Position numbers and translations under genes: made by a program. Of a stretch of DNA of 64,000 nt, positions 12,363 through 25,700 are shown piece by piece; positions within the stretch are counted from its first letter, which is position 1, and every line of letters starts with the position of its first letter. Origin of the DNA: Malachius bipustulatus (Eukaryota; Arthropoda; Insecta; Coleoptera; Melyridae); contig OU342635.1 of the NCBI GenBank assembly GCA_910589415.1, positions 41,070,929-41,134,928 of the forward strand, in the 5' to 3' direction. The notes under the pieces were generated by a model. The model worked only from the letters and a program-made list of their open reading frames with translations. It ran no database searches and had not been told where the DNA came from.

Positions 12363-13657
12363 AGTAACTCGCAAAAAGAGCTCTGAACAAATGTTGAGGA
12401 TTCAAATTTGAGTAGAACTATCAAAGGTGCGGGTTTTTATTGCATGAATCCTTCAAATGGTCATCAAGAATTAAAAAAATATCTGAGTGCTGTTAAAATA
12501 AAGGGTGGAAATTGGGGATAGGGGATAGGGGTGAAACTGCACTCCTTTCAGTTTTTCAATCATATCCAGAAAACGAAGCCAAATTCAGGTATTTATACTT
12601 GCATGGTTATTACGAACGTTTTTGTGGAGAATACAATTATTTTAGATCAAAAAGGTTCATTTAAAAAATTTAGAAAAAATTTCTTGTATCAAAAATTTTC
12701 ATAGCAAAAATTTTTTTTTTTCCTTTTTCATTTATTTTGTGTATAACTTTTTCTGGGCAGAGATAGGTATAGGCATTGCTTTGCAGAAAAACAAGTAAAG
12801 AAGTCTTCAAAATGGTGGGTTAAAAAAGATTTTGATTTATAATTTATTTTCTTTTCTTTTTCTCAAATATACGTTATTACCTATTTCTTGAGTCTAAAAA
12901 ATCGAATAGTACGAACCGCTATTTTTTCAAATTGGTGTCTGTCTGCATATTGAACATCTGCTTTGTAAATTTTTAAACAATTTTTTAGGATTATTAGCGC
13001 TGCCTTCGATCACAGTTTCTTACTTTCGTACAAATATTGATTGTTTATTAACAAATTAACTTAGAATAATTATTTTATTGCCTTTAAATCAATTTTGTTG
13101 TAAAAAATATGAACTAGGAAAACGCGATAACAATAAAAAAAAAGTTTGAGCGGCTACATCTCAATTAGCTTTCATACAAAAAAAAATTTTAAGCCGCCAT
13201 TGTGAAGGAAATGTAATCTACTTGTTTTTCTGTGAAGCAATGCCTATTATATTATACCTATCTCCACTCAGAAAAAAATTATACGCAAAATGAATGAAAA
13301 ATAATAAATATTAGATTTTTTACCATTTTTCAAATTTATTTTTCAAATATTTTTCTCACAAGAAATTTTGTCCATTTTTTCTTAATCAAACTATTTTGAT
13401 GTAAAATTGAATTATCTACAAACAATTTCGCATAAGCTACTCTTTAATTTTGCTTTGATTTCGAGATATAAAAAAAATTTAAAAGGGTGCCATTTCACCC
13501 CTCTCTCCAATTTCCACCCTCTAATTTAATAGCACTCGAATTTTTTATCCTTAATGACCATTTGAAGGATTCATGAAATAATAATTTTCGATAGTTCCTT
13601 TCTATAAGACATAATCAACAGCCTAAAATATCGCTAGCTCCTTTTACGCAGGAAGAA
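12363..13657. mobile_element. Large diverged foldback element (~1.3 kb)
   Basis: The left half (GCATGAATCCTTCAAATGG near 12443) is mirrored on the right (CCATTTGAAGGATTCATGA near 13558). More inverted pairs lie inward: AGATAGGTATAGGCATTGCT near 12761 against AGCAATGCCTATTATATT near 13236, and the GGTGGAAATTGG / CCAATTTCCACC pair. Outer limits are approximate because the arms are diverged. It has no coding content and the superfamily is unknown. Confidence 0.8.
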
Positions 13658-14379
13658 AAATTCAAATTAATTTAAAATCATGCCTCAACTGATTTTTCCC
13701 TGCACCGTTTTTCCTCCTAAATTATAACGTCTGCATTAATTTCGTTGATTGATTTTTAGAACACGTTATGTGGATGAATGTACATGTCATGTCGAGAAGA
13801 TTTCTCGTAATTGGTAGGATCAAATAAGGATTATTCGGTACATGCGATCGTTATTTCCCCAAAACAAGTGAATTGGAAATAGGAAAAGAATCCGATGACA
13901 ACATGCGTATATTATACAGGGTGTAAAAAGGAGTATCGTATATTAATGGGTGAGGCTTATTATGTTAAATGCGTTTTTAGGTCCGTCATTATACAAAACT
14001 TATAATTTTCTGGGAGAGTTTTTGAAACTCAATTGAGTAAGTTATCTTTATGAATATTTTTATGCCAAGAGTTACAGACTAACTGTCTAGCTTCAAAGAA
14101 AATTGACTTTTAAAGTTGTATAGTTCCGTCAAATCTCTCGTTAACTTTTATAATAACCGAGCGTTAATAAAAAGGGATGTTTTTGAAGTTTACGCCCTTA
14201 ATACCAAAGAAATGACAATCGTAGTTGACTTTGCGATGACAATAATTGATATTTGATAGTTGATTGTTGAAAATTGAAAATTGAAGTTTTTCAATTGATG
14301 GTTAAGTCAGGATTTAACAACTGAAGTGCCATCATGATTTTTTTTAGGAATACGGAATATAGGATTTCAAAAAAGAAAC
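13658..14379. other. No gene seen
   Basis: Non-coding sequence with one TATACAGGGTGTAAAAAGG stub at about 13915, which resembles a solitary MITE end. The rest is unassigned. Confidence 0.35.
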
Positions 14380-16250
14380 ATTTTGGGGGAAAGTTTTCCC
14401 CATACAATTACCAAAATTATCAATTCTCCAATGATACGCTTTGTCAAGATTGAGGACAATTTCTCTTAGGTAGCAAGTTTTTTCACCACATCTTTGTGTT
14501 TATCGATGAACCAATTTTCGTCCCAAATTTTGAGGGAATTTTTTTGTCTCAAAGAAGTGCCAAAATTAACAATTCGCCAGTGTTCCTATAAAAGAGTCAG
14601 TGGGGTGAGACTTTTCAAGATTATTAAGAATGACGTTTCTGTGGAATGAACACAATTTTGCAGTATCGGCCTTAATTTTTGTAGTAGTGATCGATTTTTG
14701 TGGCAAAATTTAGGGTATGTTTTTCTCAAAAATAAATAAAATTATAAAATTTTCCAAAATTGCTATGAACCGTCTTGCTAGGATAAAGGGTTCTCAAAAT
14801 TGTGGACGATACTCCATAAGAAGGAACCAATTTTTCAAGTACCTAATGTTTTGCTAATCGAGGAACAAATTTTCGTTGAAGATCTACCAAAATTAACAAT
14901 TTCTAAAGTTGCTATGAAGCGTTTTCCAAGCATTTTTTTTTCAAGGTTGGGGACGACTTTCCTTAGGAAGGAAACAAATGTTGTAGTACTTGCCTTTGTT
15001 TTATCGTTGAACCCATGCTCGTTGCAAAATTTAAGCGGAAAGTAATCTGAAAGAATTATCAAAATTAACCAATCGCCAAAATTGCTGTGAAATATTTTAC
15101 TATATGGCATGGTTTCTCAAGATAGCGAAATGCATGTCTTAGAAATGGTCAGAATTTTCAAGTACCCAACATTTTGCTTATCGGTGAACCAATTTTCATA
15201 GCAAATCCACCAAAATTAACAATTCTCCAAAATTGCTATGGAATGCTTTCGAAGCTTTTTTTTTCAAGTTAAGAACGACTTTACATAGGAAGGAAATAAA
15301 TGTTGTAGTACATAGGTACCTTTGTTTTATCGTTGGATCTGTGCTTGCTGCAAAATTTAAGGGAAAAGTATTCTCAAAGAATGATCAAAGTTAACCATTC
15401 AGCAAAATTGCTATGAAATATTTCATTATGGTAAGATTTCTCAAGATTCAGTAAGGCTTGTCCTAGGTGGGAACAGAATTTTCAAGTACTTACCCAACAT
15501 TTTGCTTATCGGTGAACCAATTTTAGTTGAAGATCTACCAAAATTAACAATTCTCCAAAGTTGCTATGAAATATTTTCCAAGCATTTTTTTTCAAGATTG
15601 AGGACGACTTCCTAGAAAACAAATGTTGCAGTAGGTACCTACCTTTGTGTTTAATCGGTGACCCATGCTCGTTGGAAAAATTTGAGGGAAACGTGTTCTC
15701 AAACAAGTAGGTATATCAAAATTAACAATTCGGTAAAATTGCTATGAAATATTTCACTGCGTTAAGATTTTCTAAGATTGAGGAAGGCTTATGTCTTAGA
15801 AAGCAACGGAATTTTTAGTACCCAACATTTTGCATTTTCGTTGAAGATCCACCAAAATAAACAATTCTTCCAAGCTGCTATGACATTTTATCCAATCATT
15901 TTTTTGTTTCAAGGTTAAGGACGACTGGACGACTTTTCATAGGAAGGAAATAAATTTTGTAGAACCTACCTTCGTATTTTATCGGTGAAATAATGAGGGA
16001 AACGTTTTCTTAAAGAATTACTAAATTTTGAAGAAGGTAACTAATATTATGCTTACCGCCGAACCGATTTTCGTTGCAGTTTTAATTAACAAAACTGTAG
16101 CAAAATTAACAATTCCCTAATTTCAAAAAGTTTCTATGAAATTTCTCAAAGGATTTTTTTTGCAAGGGCGAGGACTACTTTTCTTAGGAGGGAACCAAAT
16201 TTTGCAGTACCGTTGTGTTTCATCGGTGAACCGATTTTTGTTGGAAGATT
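14380..16250. repeat. Diverged tandem array, ~165 bp subunit / ~330 bp period
   Basis: The phrases CCAAAATTAACAATTCTCCA, AAATTGCTATGAAATATTT, TTTGCTTATCGGTGAACCAA and TTTCAAG..GGACGACTTT recur in the same order across about 1.9 kb. ATTTTGCTTA at 15171 and at 15499 gives a period of 328 bp, and two related half-units sit in each period. Copies have drifted by substitutions and indels. It is an old, probably local, satellite-like array. Minus-strand frames inside it (for example 14835-15110 and 15506-15706) are repeat translation, not genes. Confidence 0.8.
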
Positions 16251-18340
16251 TGATTAATAAGAGCACCAAGTTGGCGTTGAATGAATCAAGTTATAAATAT
16301 AATTCTTGAATGTTTTTCTCATCCAACGAAAGTACACTGCCCCAATAAAAGAAGATGAGCCATTTTTATCAAACTAACCGACCAAATTACACAAAGCAGG
16401 TAATTAATGACCCGTTAAAAGTGTTACCTGCGAAGATATTTTAAGCAAATTAACGTCAATCTAGTTAGTTATTGAATTACAATATAAGTTAGTTAACTCC
16501 AACCCGTCAAGATTCACTTGAGGAGTGTCATCGTCAGAGTTCAGGGATCTGATCCCGCCCTCTAAAAGGATTTTCTCGACAAACACTCGCAGGTAGGTGA
16601 AGTGTGAAAATCGTTATTTTCGATTTAAGATTGAATTTGTCAATACCGAACTCGCTCTGTTTGCTCGCGGTAATTATTGACTAGAACTTCATCGCTTCCT
16701 CTCGAGTCTTGGAAATGAATAATTGTAATTAAGGGGAATAAGGGGATATTGTTAATTATTATTTGTTTGATTTCTTTTCAAACTTTTGCGTCCCAGAAGT
16801 TCAGGTAAAAAAACTCTGCCGGTGCGTGGACACAAAAATCCGCGTGAAATTGATATTTTATTATAAAACTACTATATCGGCTAGTCTTTCTATAAATTTC
16901 CCCGGATTTTTGTACGAGTTTACTAAAATTGTTTTCTAAATCTAATGAAACCAAATAAAAACAACTTAGATGACGGGATCTCTGTTTGGACGTCCCCACA
17001 TAAGTCCCCAGTTGCTTTCAGTCCTGTCTGTCTGCAACACGCAAATCTAGCCATCGATTTTAAACCAACTTCCCAAAGAGCTAGAGGCTTGAAACTTCAA
17101 ACATAGTCCAGAACTGGACGACAATGCAGTATAAACTAACTCGAAACAAAGGAAAATTCTCTTTTTCTGTTGTTTTTATCAATTGCATGAAAATTGTCTC
17201 GTGCATGATCTTCTATGGCGATTTGACTTCTTTTATGGGTGTTTGGACGTCATAAAGGTGCGTCGAATCACGACAATATTACAAAATACTGGATTCTTCT
17301 GTTTATTAAGGCAGTCCCTCCCTTCAGCAGGAAGGGAGTGAAGTTCTCTTTTTGTGATTTTTCAGGAACGGCGTCCCGAAGAAACACTTTTCTTGTCAAC
17401 ATATTATCTATTAATATGCATATAGGTGGGTTGTTGGAGAAAAAGAGACTAAGCAAATTTAAATTTCATCAAGATTTTCAGCGAACTTGGCCTAATTGTT
17501 CCGCCGACCTATATTTATCGATTATGGAAATGGGGCAATACTTTTATAATACAAACAATTACCGATTAAGGGTTCACCCCGATAACACCGCACACAGAAG
17601 GGGTGAAATAAGGTAGGTAGGTAGGTGCTAAAATACGTTGTATCGCAGAGTACATTAAAGTGTCGCGCTTTAATGTATGCCAGTTCACGAGACCGAGCTT
17701 GAGGAGTATTAGATATAAAGACAACTCGCGATTCTCTCCTCTCCACCTGGATATTATCACCCACCTACACGGCGGCGGTATACGGGAACGGGTTATTTGA
17801 TACACTCCATTGATGTTCCACTTACTCTGAGTCTGAATGTTATACTTACACTTCTGGACCGCAATAACCCTGATCGGTTCGAGAGGATTTAGAATTTGTT
17901 TTACATTTCATTTGTGGGGTGAGGGTGACCCTAATTGCTTCTTCCCGGTCTGCTGGAGTGGAAGGTGGAATGCGAAAGTACCTAGCTATTATAATAGATG
18001 CCTATAGAGATTTTTCTTGCCATAATTTAAAATATCAATATCTAGTCGCATCTATAGTATAATGATAATAATAGCTTTATAAAAAAAAGTGTTCAGAGGA
18101 GAGTTTTACTATAGTTTTGATTTTCTCGCCCTGTATGTTTTTTGGATCACTGAACATGAATTCGAAGTTTACAGAAAAAAATTTTTTTGGCATTTCTTGC
18201 CCAAATTTTTGCACTTTTTTCAGTTTTTGGCCTATATCCCAGAAAGGAGCTTAGGTACAAACCATTACATTTATAATGAAATAATTAAGACAAAATTCCC
18301 CACATTTATCATAAATAACGTTTTTTGGGAAGACCAATCG
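16251..18340. other. No gene seen
   Basis: Unique-looking intergenic DNA. Overlapping frames near 17239-17805 show no domain features and stay uncalled. A short GTAGGTAGGTAGGT run occurs at about 17612. Confidence 0.4.
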
Positions 18341-18350
18341 TTCGTCGCTA

Positions 18351-18960
18351 GTGCGCACCAAAGAAAAATTCCCATATCTAGTGAAATTCACCGTTTTTGC
18401 GCTTATTGGTTGGCACTTGCTTGAAGAGGACATCGACCTGTTGTACAACCTCACGGACTTTGCCAACTATAAAACGTATTCTTCCCGAAATCAGGAAAGG
18501 AAAACCTTACTCCAACCACCTCTCCTGGGCACGCTCTGCAAAACAAAACCGTTAAATGAACACATCAGGTTTCTTCACGCAAAGAGTGGGTGTGATACGA
18601 CTTCAGCACCTCATCATTATTTTGAAAGGGAAATTGAAATTTGTGAAAACTCTAAACAAATACCCATGCACACCTTTCCGATATTGTAAGTGTGCTCAAA
18701 AATCCTGAGACAATTCCAGAAAGGGCAACTCCAGAAAGCATTGGAGCAGCAGGAGAGAAATTCCTGCGGTCAACGTGTACAGCCACACAAGAAGAACTGA
18801 ACCGTCGATAAACCATAGGAGGTACATCGATTATAAGAAATGAGACGATTTTTACTACAGATTTTTGCGGGGAAGTCCCTGCTTGTACGCGAGTGATCAC
18901 GTCGGTCGTGAGCGCTCACGCTGTCAACGAGCCAGGCAACCTTGATGTTCTCTTTTTAGC
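18351..18960 (+). pseudogene. Transposon-associated coding relic with HAKSGCDTTSAP motif
   Basis: Plus-strand frames contain LLEEDIDLLYNLTDFANYKT, then NEHIRFLHAKSGCDTTSA, then after frame breaks an NPETIPERATPESIGAAGEK stretch. From memory, the order (a GEDxDLLxLL-like strand, an LHAxxGCDTTSA box, then a PxATxExIxxAGExF stretch) matches a widespread mobile-element-associated protein of insects and cnidarians. Its name and function I cannot state. Stops and frame changes show it is dead. Neighbouring minus-strand frames are shadows. Confidence 0.4.
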
Positions 18961-21254
18961 TTACATTCCTTAATAATTTGCTTAGGCACATGTCTCGTAT
19001 TGGTGACTCGACTGGTATTTTTATTACTTCCTGTCTTGGCACGTATATTGGAGGCATTTCGTCCGATATTTTTCCTCAGAAGTGGTCGTTTCTTGACAAA
19101 AACAACTATGCTGTCTCCCACGTCTGGGAGATTGTGTGCTTTGTTTACTTTAAAATAGTGGCAGAATTCTGTACATTCTTTCTCAGAAGGCAGCCTTCAA
19201 GACCTCATCAAAAATAGAAAAAAAACACAAAGAACAGTTTTAGGGAGAAACACCAAGTGCAGCAATGGCTGGGGGTTGAGAAAAATTCAAAATTGGTGTT
19301 TTAAACGAGAAAAAAATTGCCTAGTACCATGCGTAAAAAAAATGTAGCTGCAAAACAGCAGGCCTCGATTGCGTCAATCTGTGAATCAACTGCATGGGGA
19401 CGTGCAACAACGTGACAATCGAGACAGGTCTCACAAATACCCTCAAGGACGCACCATTCGTAGTCGAAGCACAGGACGAAGTGGGGTTCACCTTCTCCCC
19501 GGTTGTTGAGACCATCGAAGAATGTGTGGATAAGGAGGACGAAGCTATTTAACATTTCCTTCCCCAAAAACGACACACTTGGAGCATATTTAAAAAAAAA
19601 ATTTCTACTTCAATTTGTATAAAATGAAAAAACGGCGCCTTTCTGAAAAATAGGTCAAAAACTTAGAAAAGTGACAAAGTTTGGGAAAAAAGTGCAAAAA
19701 ACAAAGTTCCGGGCCAAAATTATGCTTGCAAACTTCAAATTCATGTTCAGCGGCCCAAAAAACGTCAACTGTAAAGTTGTTGCGTGAAGGCCCAGGCTTG
19801 AGAAGACTCTCTATAGGATTCTGGTCGTACGTTATTAAACGCTCCTTCTATATCGAGGAAGGCAGCCACTGCATCTCTTTTTTGACAAAAGACCATTTTA
19901 CACGAAATTTTAACACATTAATTATTAGTGTTTTATTTATCATTACTTAATTAATTATTATGAAGAGATTCTCTACGAAGTAAGAAGTGTGAATTTGAAT
20001 GTAAATTCTTAATTTAATCAGAAAGATAGCACAAAGTATAAAATAACAGGTGGGTAGATTTCACTGTTCTGGATTTAAAAATCTAATTATTAGATGCCTA
20101 CATAATAGCTCCATTACATTACATTATTAGGTAACAGCCGTGTACTAGGAACTTGTGATTATCTAGTGTATCTAAAAAGATCTTGACCCTCCAGGGATTG
20201 TCATTAGACCCTGACAATTTGATTACTGTTTAGGCTGAATTTAAAGTTGGAATGGATTTTTCTAGTTAGCTCTTTGCGTGACTGGATTAATTAACGATTT
20301 CATATTAACAAGGAAACTGGGTGCGGTCGTTTTGCTACGAGTATGTCTGTACTTCCGGCTCATGGAAAAAACATTAATATTATCAACTCCTATTCCCAGA
20401 TCATTTTAGTCTATTATCTATTGTTCGTTCATTCGATTCATTATTATTATTTTTTCTTATTATAATTTTTTCATATCAATCAAAATCGTTTCTTCGTGTC
20501 AAGAGTGAGATGACGGGGTAACAAGTGTGCGATGGTAGAAGGAAAATACCTTTCATAAACGCTGGGATCATCGACACTTGATTAAATTCCATCACAACTA
20601 AATAGCCCATCTCAATTTGAACATATTTGCGAAATAATTTTTTCCAGAATGCTGGAATCTTCTAAATTTGACTAATTTTAATAAAAACTAACCCAACTCA
20701 ATACGTGAGCATTGAGGAGAAAAATCGTCAGGGTCGCAAAAAATTTTAATGTTTTCTTATTATAAAAGCAAAATATAGTTTGTTGTCTACTGTAAAATTT
20801 TAGTTCAATTCCTCCAACTCCCCCTCTACTACAGTACTACATATGCCTCTGGCTAACTTCTAATAACATAACCCACTTTTTTCACACTGGAGTATAGTTC
20901 AGAAAACTATCTTCCTGTTCTCTTAAAAGATGCAAAATTGAGTCATAAAAAAAACAGAATCGTTCCTAATTCACCGTATAAATCCATGCGTTGGTGGGAT
21001 ATTGTCATAAACTGGTATAACGGGCTTCTTTTAATTGGTCAGGATCGCTATAAGGTGATAGTTGAATCTTTCTTATAGAAAATGGTAGATTAAAATGTAT
21101 TTCAGGTTTTAGCTCATTATCTATTAATAGTGACTAAAAATGTCCTAAATCTAATTCTATAGTCTTTCCTTATAATTCTTAATTCCATCCATTCAAGGTG
21201 CGGTGATCAATGCCATGCAGTTTATTATCTCGTCTCGGTAAGCCTGGTTATGGC
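18961..21254. other. No gene seen between relic and OR duplication
   Basis: AT-rich sequence with short frames only (for example 18978-19217 plus, 19301-19576 minus, 19681-19950 plus). None shows a domain, signal peptide or splice context. I see nothing callable. Confidence 0.4.
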
Positions 21255-21345
21255 CAAGTATTGTTGATAAACATTAGTTGTTTACTATTGCGGTGTCATT
21301 ATTAATAAACTACTATTTGTTTTATAAATAGATAAGTTTATATGT
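21255..21345 (+). repeat. Dispersed repeat, copy of 1862-1950
   Basis: TTGTTGATAAACATTAGTTG and the following TTTTATAAATAGATAAGTTT match the repeat inside the GPB5 intron. It ends where homology between duplication units A and B begins. Confidence 0.5.
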
Positions 21346-21788
21346 TAAACTTTTACATATTGCTTTATTACACACAAGATTTCATTACTGATACACAATG
21401 TCTATTACAATAATATTCGAGTCGTGAAGAATTGGGCAAAATAACTCAAAATGAGCACAAGTTAACGAGAAAGTCAAAAAAATCTTTATGAAGAATTCGA
21501 TTTAACCGATAAAGGAAAAAAATGTCTCAGCTCTTGTCTAAGGAGGAAATTTCTGATTTTGATACAGATTAAATCATGAAACAAACCAAGAAGAAACGAT
21601 TAGACCTTGAAAGTATATGCAGAAAAAGCTGGTCTTAGTAATTTCATAAGAAAAGCTAAATTCTGAGAAAGTTACTTGAGGAGAGATACACTCACAACAA
21701 CAGAATGATTACCAGCGAGTGTTATCGAGAAGTGGGTTGTGGGAAAGTGGAGGTGATGCCTAGTTGATGGTATTTTTACACAGCTCCC

Positions 21789-22268
21789 CAGGCAGCAGAG
21801 TTACGTCGCTGCGACGTGATTTTTTGGTCATCCCAAACGTCATTATGACTTTAAAAATGACGGACAAATGACGGTAGGATAACGTGATTATGTCACAGCC
21901 GGCGGCTCACGTAATTTAGTAGGTGAGTAGGTTTAGCTTGCTAGCGAGATGTTGCATCGCTGACAATACTAAGTCCCATGAGAAATTGATAGCGACACTT
22001 GTAGGTATACAAACAAGATGTACAAAAAGGCAATTGACTTCTTTATATAAGAATAAAATTTATAGTAAAGCAGTACTTATAGAGTCAGATTAATAATCCA
22101 GTTTGCCTTAAAATGACGAAAAAATGACGTTAGAGCGACGTCAAAAACCTCACGTCTAAATCACGTCTGAGAAATGACGACAATAATCCCGTGATTTTTT
22201 GGTAATATGACGTTCGGGACCAAAAATTACTAAAAAATTGCGTCACTATTACGTGACTCTGCTGCCAG
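21789..22268. mobile_element. MITE with GCAGCAGAG termini, unit A copy
   Basis: Imperfect 18-bp inverted ends: CAGGCAGCAGAGTTACGT at 21789 and ACGTGACTCTGCTGCCAG ending at 22268. The interior is rich in ACGTCAT/ATGACGT motifs but has no coding frame. The unit B counterpart lies at about 43345-44367 and is interrupted by LINE debris, so the MITE predates the OR duplication. The target duplication is not clear. Confidence 0.75.
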
Positions 22269-22279
22269 GGCCTCTGACA

Positions 22280-22740
22280 CAGCAGTAGATAGTAAGTTTT
22301 TATTACTTATGCAGATTAGTAAAGTACAAGGTGATGAATTAGTAAAACAACGAGTAACATATTTAGCTATAAAACGACATAGCGTGATCACTTCTTTCTC
22401 TTTCTATAGGTATAACTAGTTCTATATGATTTATCTTCATTCCAGTGGTAGAATGATTAGACCAAATAATATACATTTTATTACCTAAAAAAAACATGAC
22501 AAATATCCTCTGAACAGTGGTAAATTTTTATTACTTCTGCCATTAGTAACGTAGAAGGTGATATGAAATATGTAATAACAGAACGAGTAACATTAAAATA
22601 TTTAACTGCAAATCAACATAACTTGATAATTGCTTCCTTTTTCTATATAGGTACCTAAGTAGTGTTTAGTGTTCATATTCATCTTCAATCTTTTGGTAAA
22701 ATGATAATAGTAAATATACCTTTTATTACCTAAAACAAAG
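22280..22740 (-). repeat. Tandem ~245-bp duplication carrying the OR terminal exon
   Basis: Two direct diverged copies (about 22280-22495 and 22525-22740) share the order TTTTATTACTT..TGC..TTAGTAA, ACGAGTAACAT, ATAGGTA, TTCATCTTCA or TTATCTTCA, then ATTTTATTACCTAAAA or CTTTTATTACCTAAAA. Unit B has only one copy (about 44650-44840). Each copy contains a complete final OR exon with its own acceptor. Confidence 0.8.
22437..22484 (-). CDS. Spare terminal exon of odorant receptor A
   Basis: A pyrimidine-rich acceptor (ending at 22485 on the minus strand) leads into VIKCILFGLIILPLE and a stop. This is the same length and phase (0) as the terminal exon of OR B, and closer to it than the proximal exon at 22685-22729 (VIKGIFTIIILPKD). 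It could serve as an alternative last exon of OR A or be a silent duplicate. Only transcripts can tell. Confidence 0.55.
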   Translation of the reverse strand, partial: VIKCILFGLIILPLE

Positions 22741-25700
22741 AAAAAAATTCATGACCAGCATAAGCACATAATCCAATATCTTACAGTATTAAATACTCCT
22801 AAAGACATATAACCAAACGCACTAGCGGTCAACACTAACGGTTGCTGAGTCCTGAAAATAATGAGCCAAACGTCTTTCTTTAATGATTCATCAAACTCCA
22901 TCCAATTGGCACAGTATAAACCAGAACCGATTGCTACACTCTGGAATGATATAAATGACTTCAACATTCAACTTTATTGTAAAAATATTAGAAGTTCTTA
23001 CCTCGTTTAATAAAATTTCTCCTCCAAGTGAGTTCAAAAACAAAGAAAAAGTCCAGCTTATTATGTTAATTAATGGTGCAACAGGACTTTGCTATAATAG
23101 TAATAGAAATTATTAGTAGTATTTTTCGTTGGCATTAAGTGTAGTATTCGCCAAAATAAACAGTATACATATGTATAGATGAAATAAACTGACAATGAAA
23201 ATTATGTATCTGTTTAAAAATTTAATAATTACAATAAAAAAAAAAAACTAACGGGCAATTATAACAGCGCAAGCAAATAACCTAACAATTTTATTAGCAA
23301 AACTGGAAAGCACAAACGCGGACTGGCTGAACTTCGAATGGAATTCAACTTAACTTGGGAATTCAAATTGATATTCCAGTTCGCTTGCGTCGAGAGATCA
23401 TTGCGTTGCGATTGAAGTCAAGTATTGCGATACGAGAGATCTCTCTCTAATAAAACTTTTATTTTTCCCATTTAACATGTTCTTATTGGCTATGGTTATA
23501 CCTACTAATAGTACACACCCAAGTCAAATGCATTATTTGATTGAGGATAGCTCCAATGACCGAAGAAGTAAGAAAAGTATGAATGCACATTACCATGGAA
23601 CAGCAAGCATTCATCGAGTCCATAAGTCTAAAATTATTCCTCAGTTAATTTTTTTTATCCAAATTGTTTGATGACTTACTCGATAATGTGTTGATGATAC
23701 TTCACCAGGTGATACAAATCGTCTTTAACAATTCCTGTTACCGATAAAGACTTTAAATGGCTCTTCAAGTTTTTCATATGAACAACTAAGTAAACGTTCA
23801 TTTGAAAAATCAATATACAATTCAACGCTGCCGGAACAATACCTGCGAAAGCAGCAAATATCTGAAATGCAATTATCACTGGCTTAAGAATCACCAAATT
23901 AATATCCGGCACGACCCATGGCGGTGTTGGTATTAAATACCCACAAAGCTCCTTAAATCCTTTCGCCTTGTAAAACTCCTCACATTTTGGCCGTTCAATG
24001 ACTGGAATAAGTCCATAAATTATAATACCAACTGCTACGAAATAATAGAATCCTTTCGTGAACAAACTGAGGATGGCCTCGATTCTGTCAAAGTCTTTTG
24101 GTCTTCCAAATTTAAATTCAGAGAGTTGAAGTAACACTCGAGCATATTGACTTCGTTTGAAATAAAATTCCAAAGCTACTAGACTCAAGGAAACTGTAGC
24201 CATACATACAACCATGTCTTCATCTATCGCTACATCTAAGTCATCTAAAAATAGAACAATTATTATTCGAGTGCAATAAAAATAAAGAGCACGGTGGGTT
24301 TGGCTTGCGCCATAAGATACGCCCCAGAGGCAGCCAACTTTATTAATACCAAATTAAAAGTTCCTCAAAAATTCTTCATTCTCTAACACAACTATAACTT
24401 ATAACAATAATCTCCAAACCTAACTAATCAACTGTTTCTCTTATTTACACATACACCACTAATGCTCTTTCACTTCACTTGTCACTTCACTCTGTTTACT
24501 TCAGTCTTTCTTCAACTTCCAATTACAACTGACTGACTGTAACTGACTCCGCTCAGGCGGCGCGCGCGCTCTTATACAGGGTGTCCAGGTATGAGTGTAA
24601 GAGCTACACGTGGCGACCTTCCTTGGACTATTTTGAGTAAAAAATCTTAATACAATAATGCTCTAAACCTCTTCACGGTGCCACACGAGATCATCAAAGT
24701 TAGAAATTCTGGGTCACAAATATGCATATTATTGAACTTCTATTTCCTTTTGCAGTTACGGTTAACATTTTTAAAGACTTTTGCAAAGTCTTATTTCATT
24801 TAATTTTCGTAACAGTGCAATTATTAACTTTTTTAACATTTCCTAATTTTTTTTGTATACATTACCACACATAAAAATATAAATAAGCAATGGGGAAAAA
24901 TAACACGCCTTGTTGCCGACCTAGTTCTTTCTAGCGCCAGCGACGTTAAAATGAGAAAGGTAAAATAGGCCACAGACACTATTAATGAACTCAAGTGAAT
25001 CGTCATCAATAAAGATTTACTTTAACTTTTCGGATTAACTTGCGAAAAACGCAATCCGCCATTTTCGGTTTTTTGGCCGATATTTCCAAAACCAATTGAC
25101 CGATCGTAAATCTGAAACCGGTTATCCAATGCACTAAGTTTCCCTTAAAACTTTCCCCATTTAACCTTAGCTGTAGGTGTAATAAGAAACGATATTCCTG
25201 TATAGAGAAGCGAAATCTGGGATAGCCTGTATAGGAAAATTTTTTAGAAATTATTTTCTCAGTTTCTTTTGTACTTACTACCTACATTTTGCAAAGCATT
25301 GCCAGATTTCTTCCCTGTTCTATGAACAGGACGAGAAAAAGTTGAAACAAAACTGAGACTTTGGGGACGATCTGACTTTACACCTCCAACAAAATGTGCT
25401 TCCACTACCTATTAATTTTTTTATCTCGATTTACGGCCTTTATCCACAAGTCTTTTTAGGATTTCTTACAATAACGTGCTGGAAAATTAGAAAATTTGAT
25501 GATATTTATGAAATTTTAACGATTATTCGTGCACCCACAGCACAACACGATGGCTTATTGCAAATTTTACACGCGAGCGACGAGGATTTAGGTATATACT
25601 TAATTTGGACGTACTGCTAGAGATTTCAAAGAAGTCCACCCACAGCGTTTTCGTCGCGGAGTAGTATACGCCTACGCCACGGCGCGCTGCATAGTGCATA

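Noticed and set aside
23160..23520. Possible extra OR exon between exons 3 and 4 of OR A
   Set aside because: Exons 3 and 4 join in phase 0 with correct GT-AG borders, and the stretch has no conserved frame with unit B.
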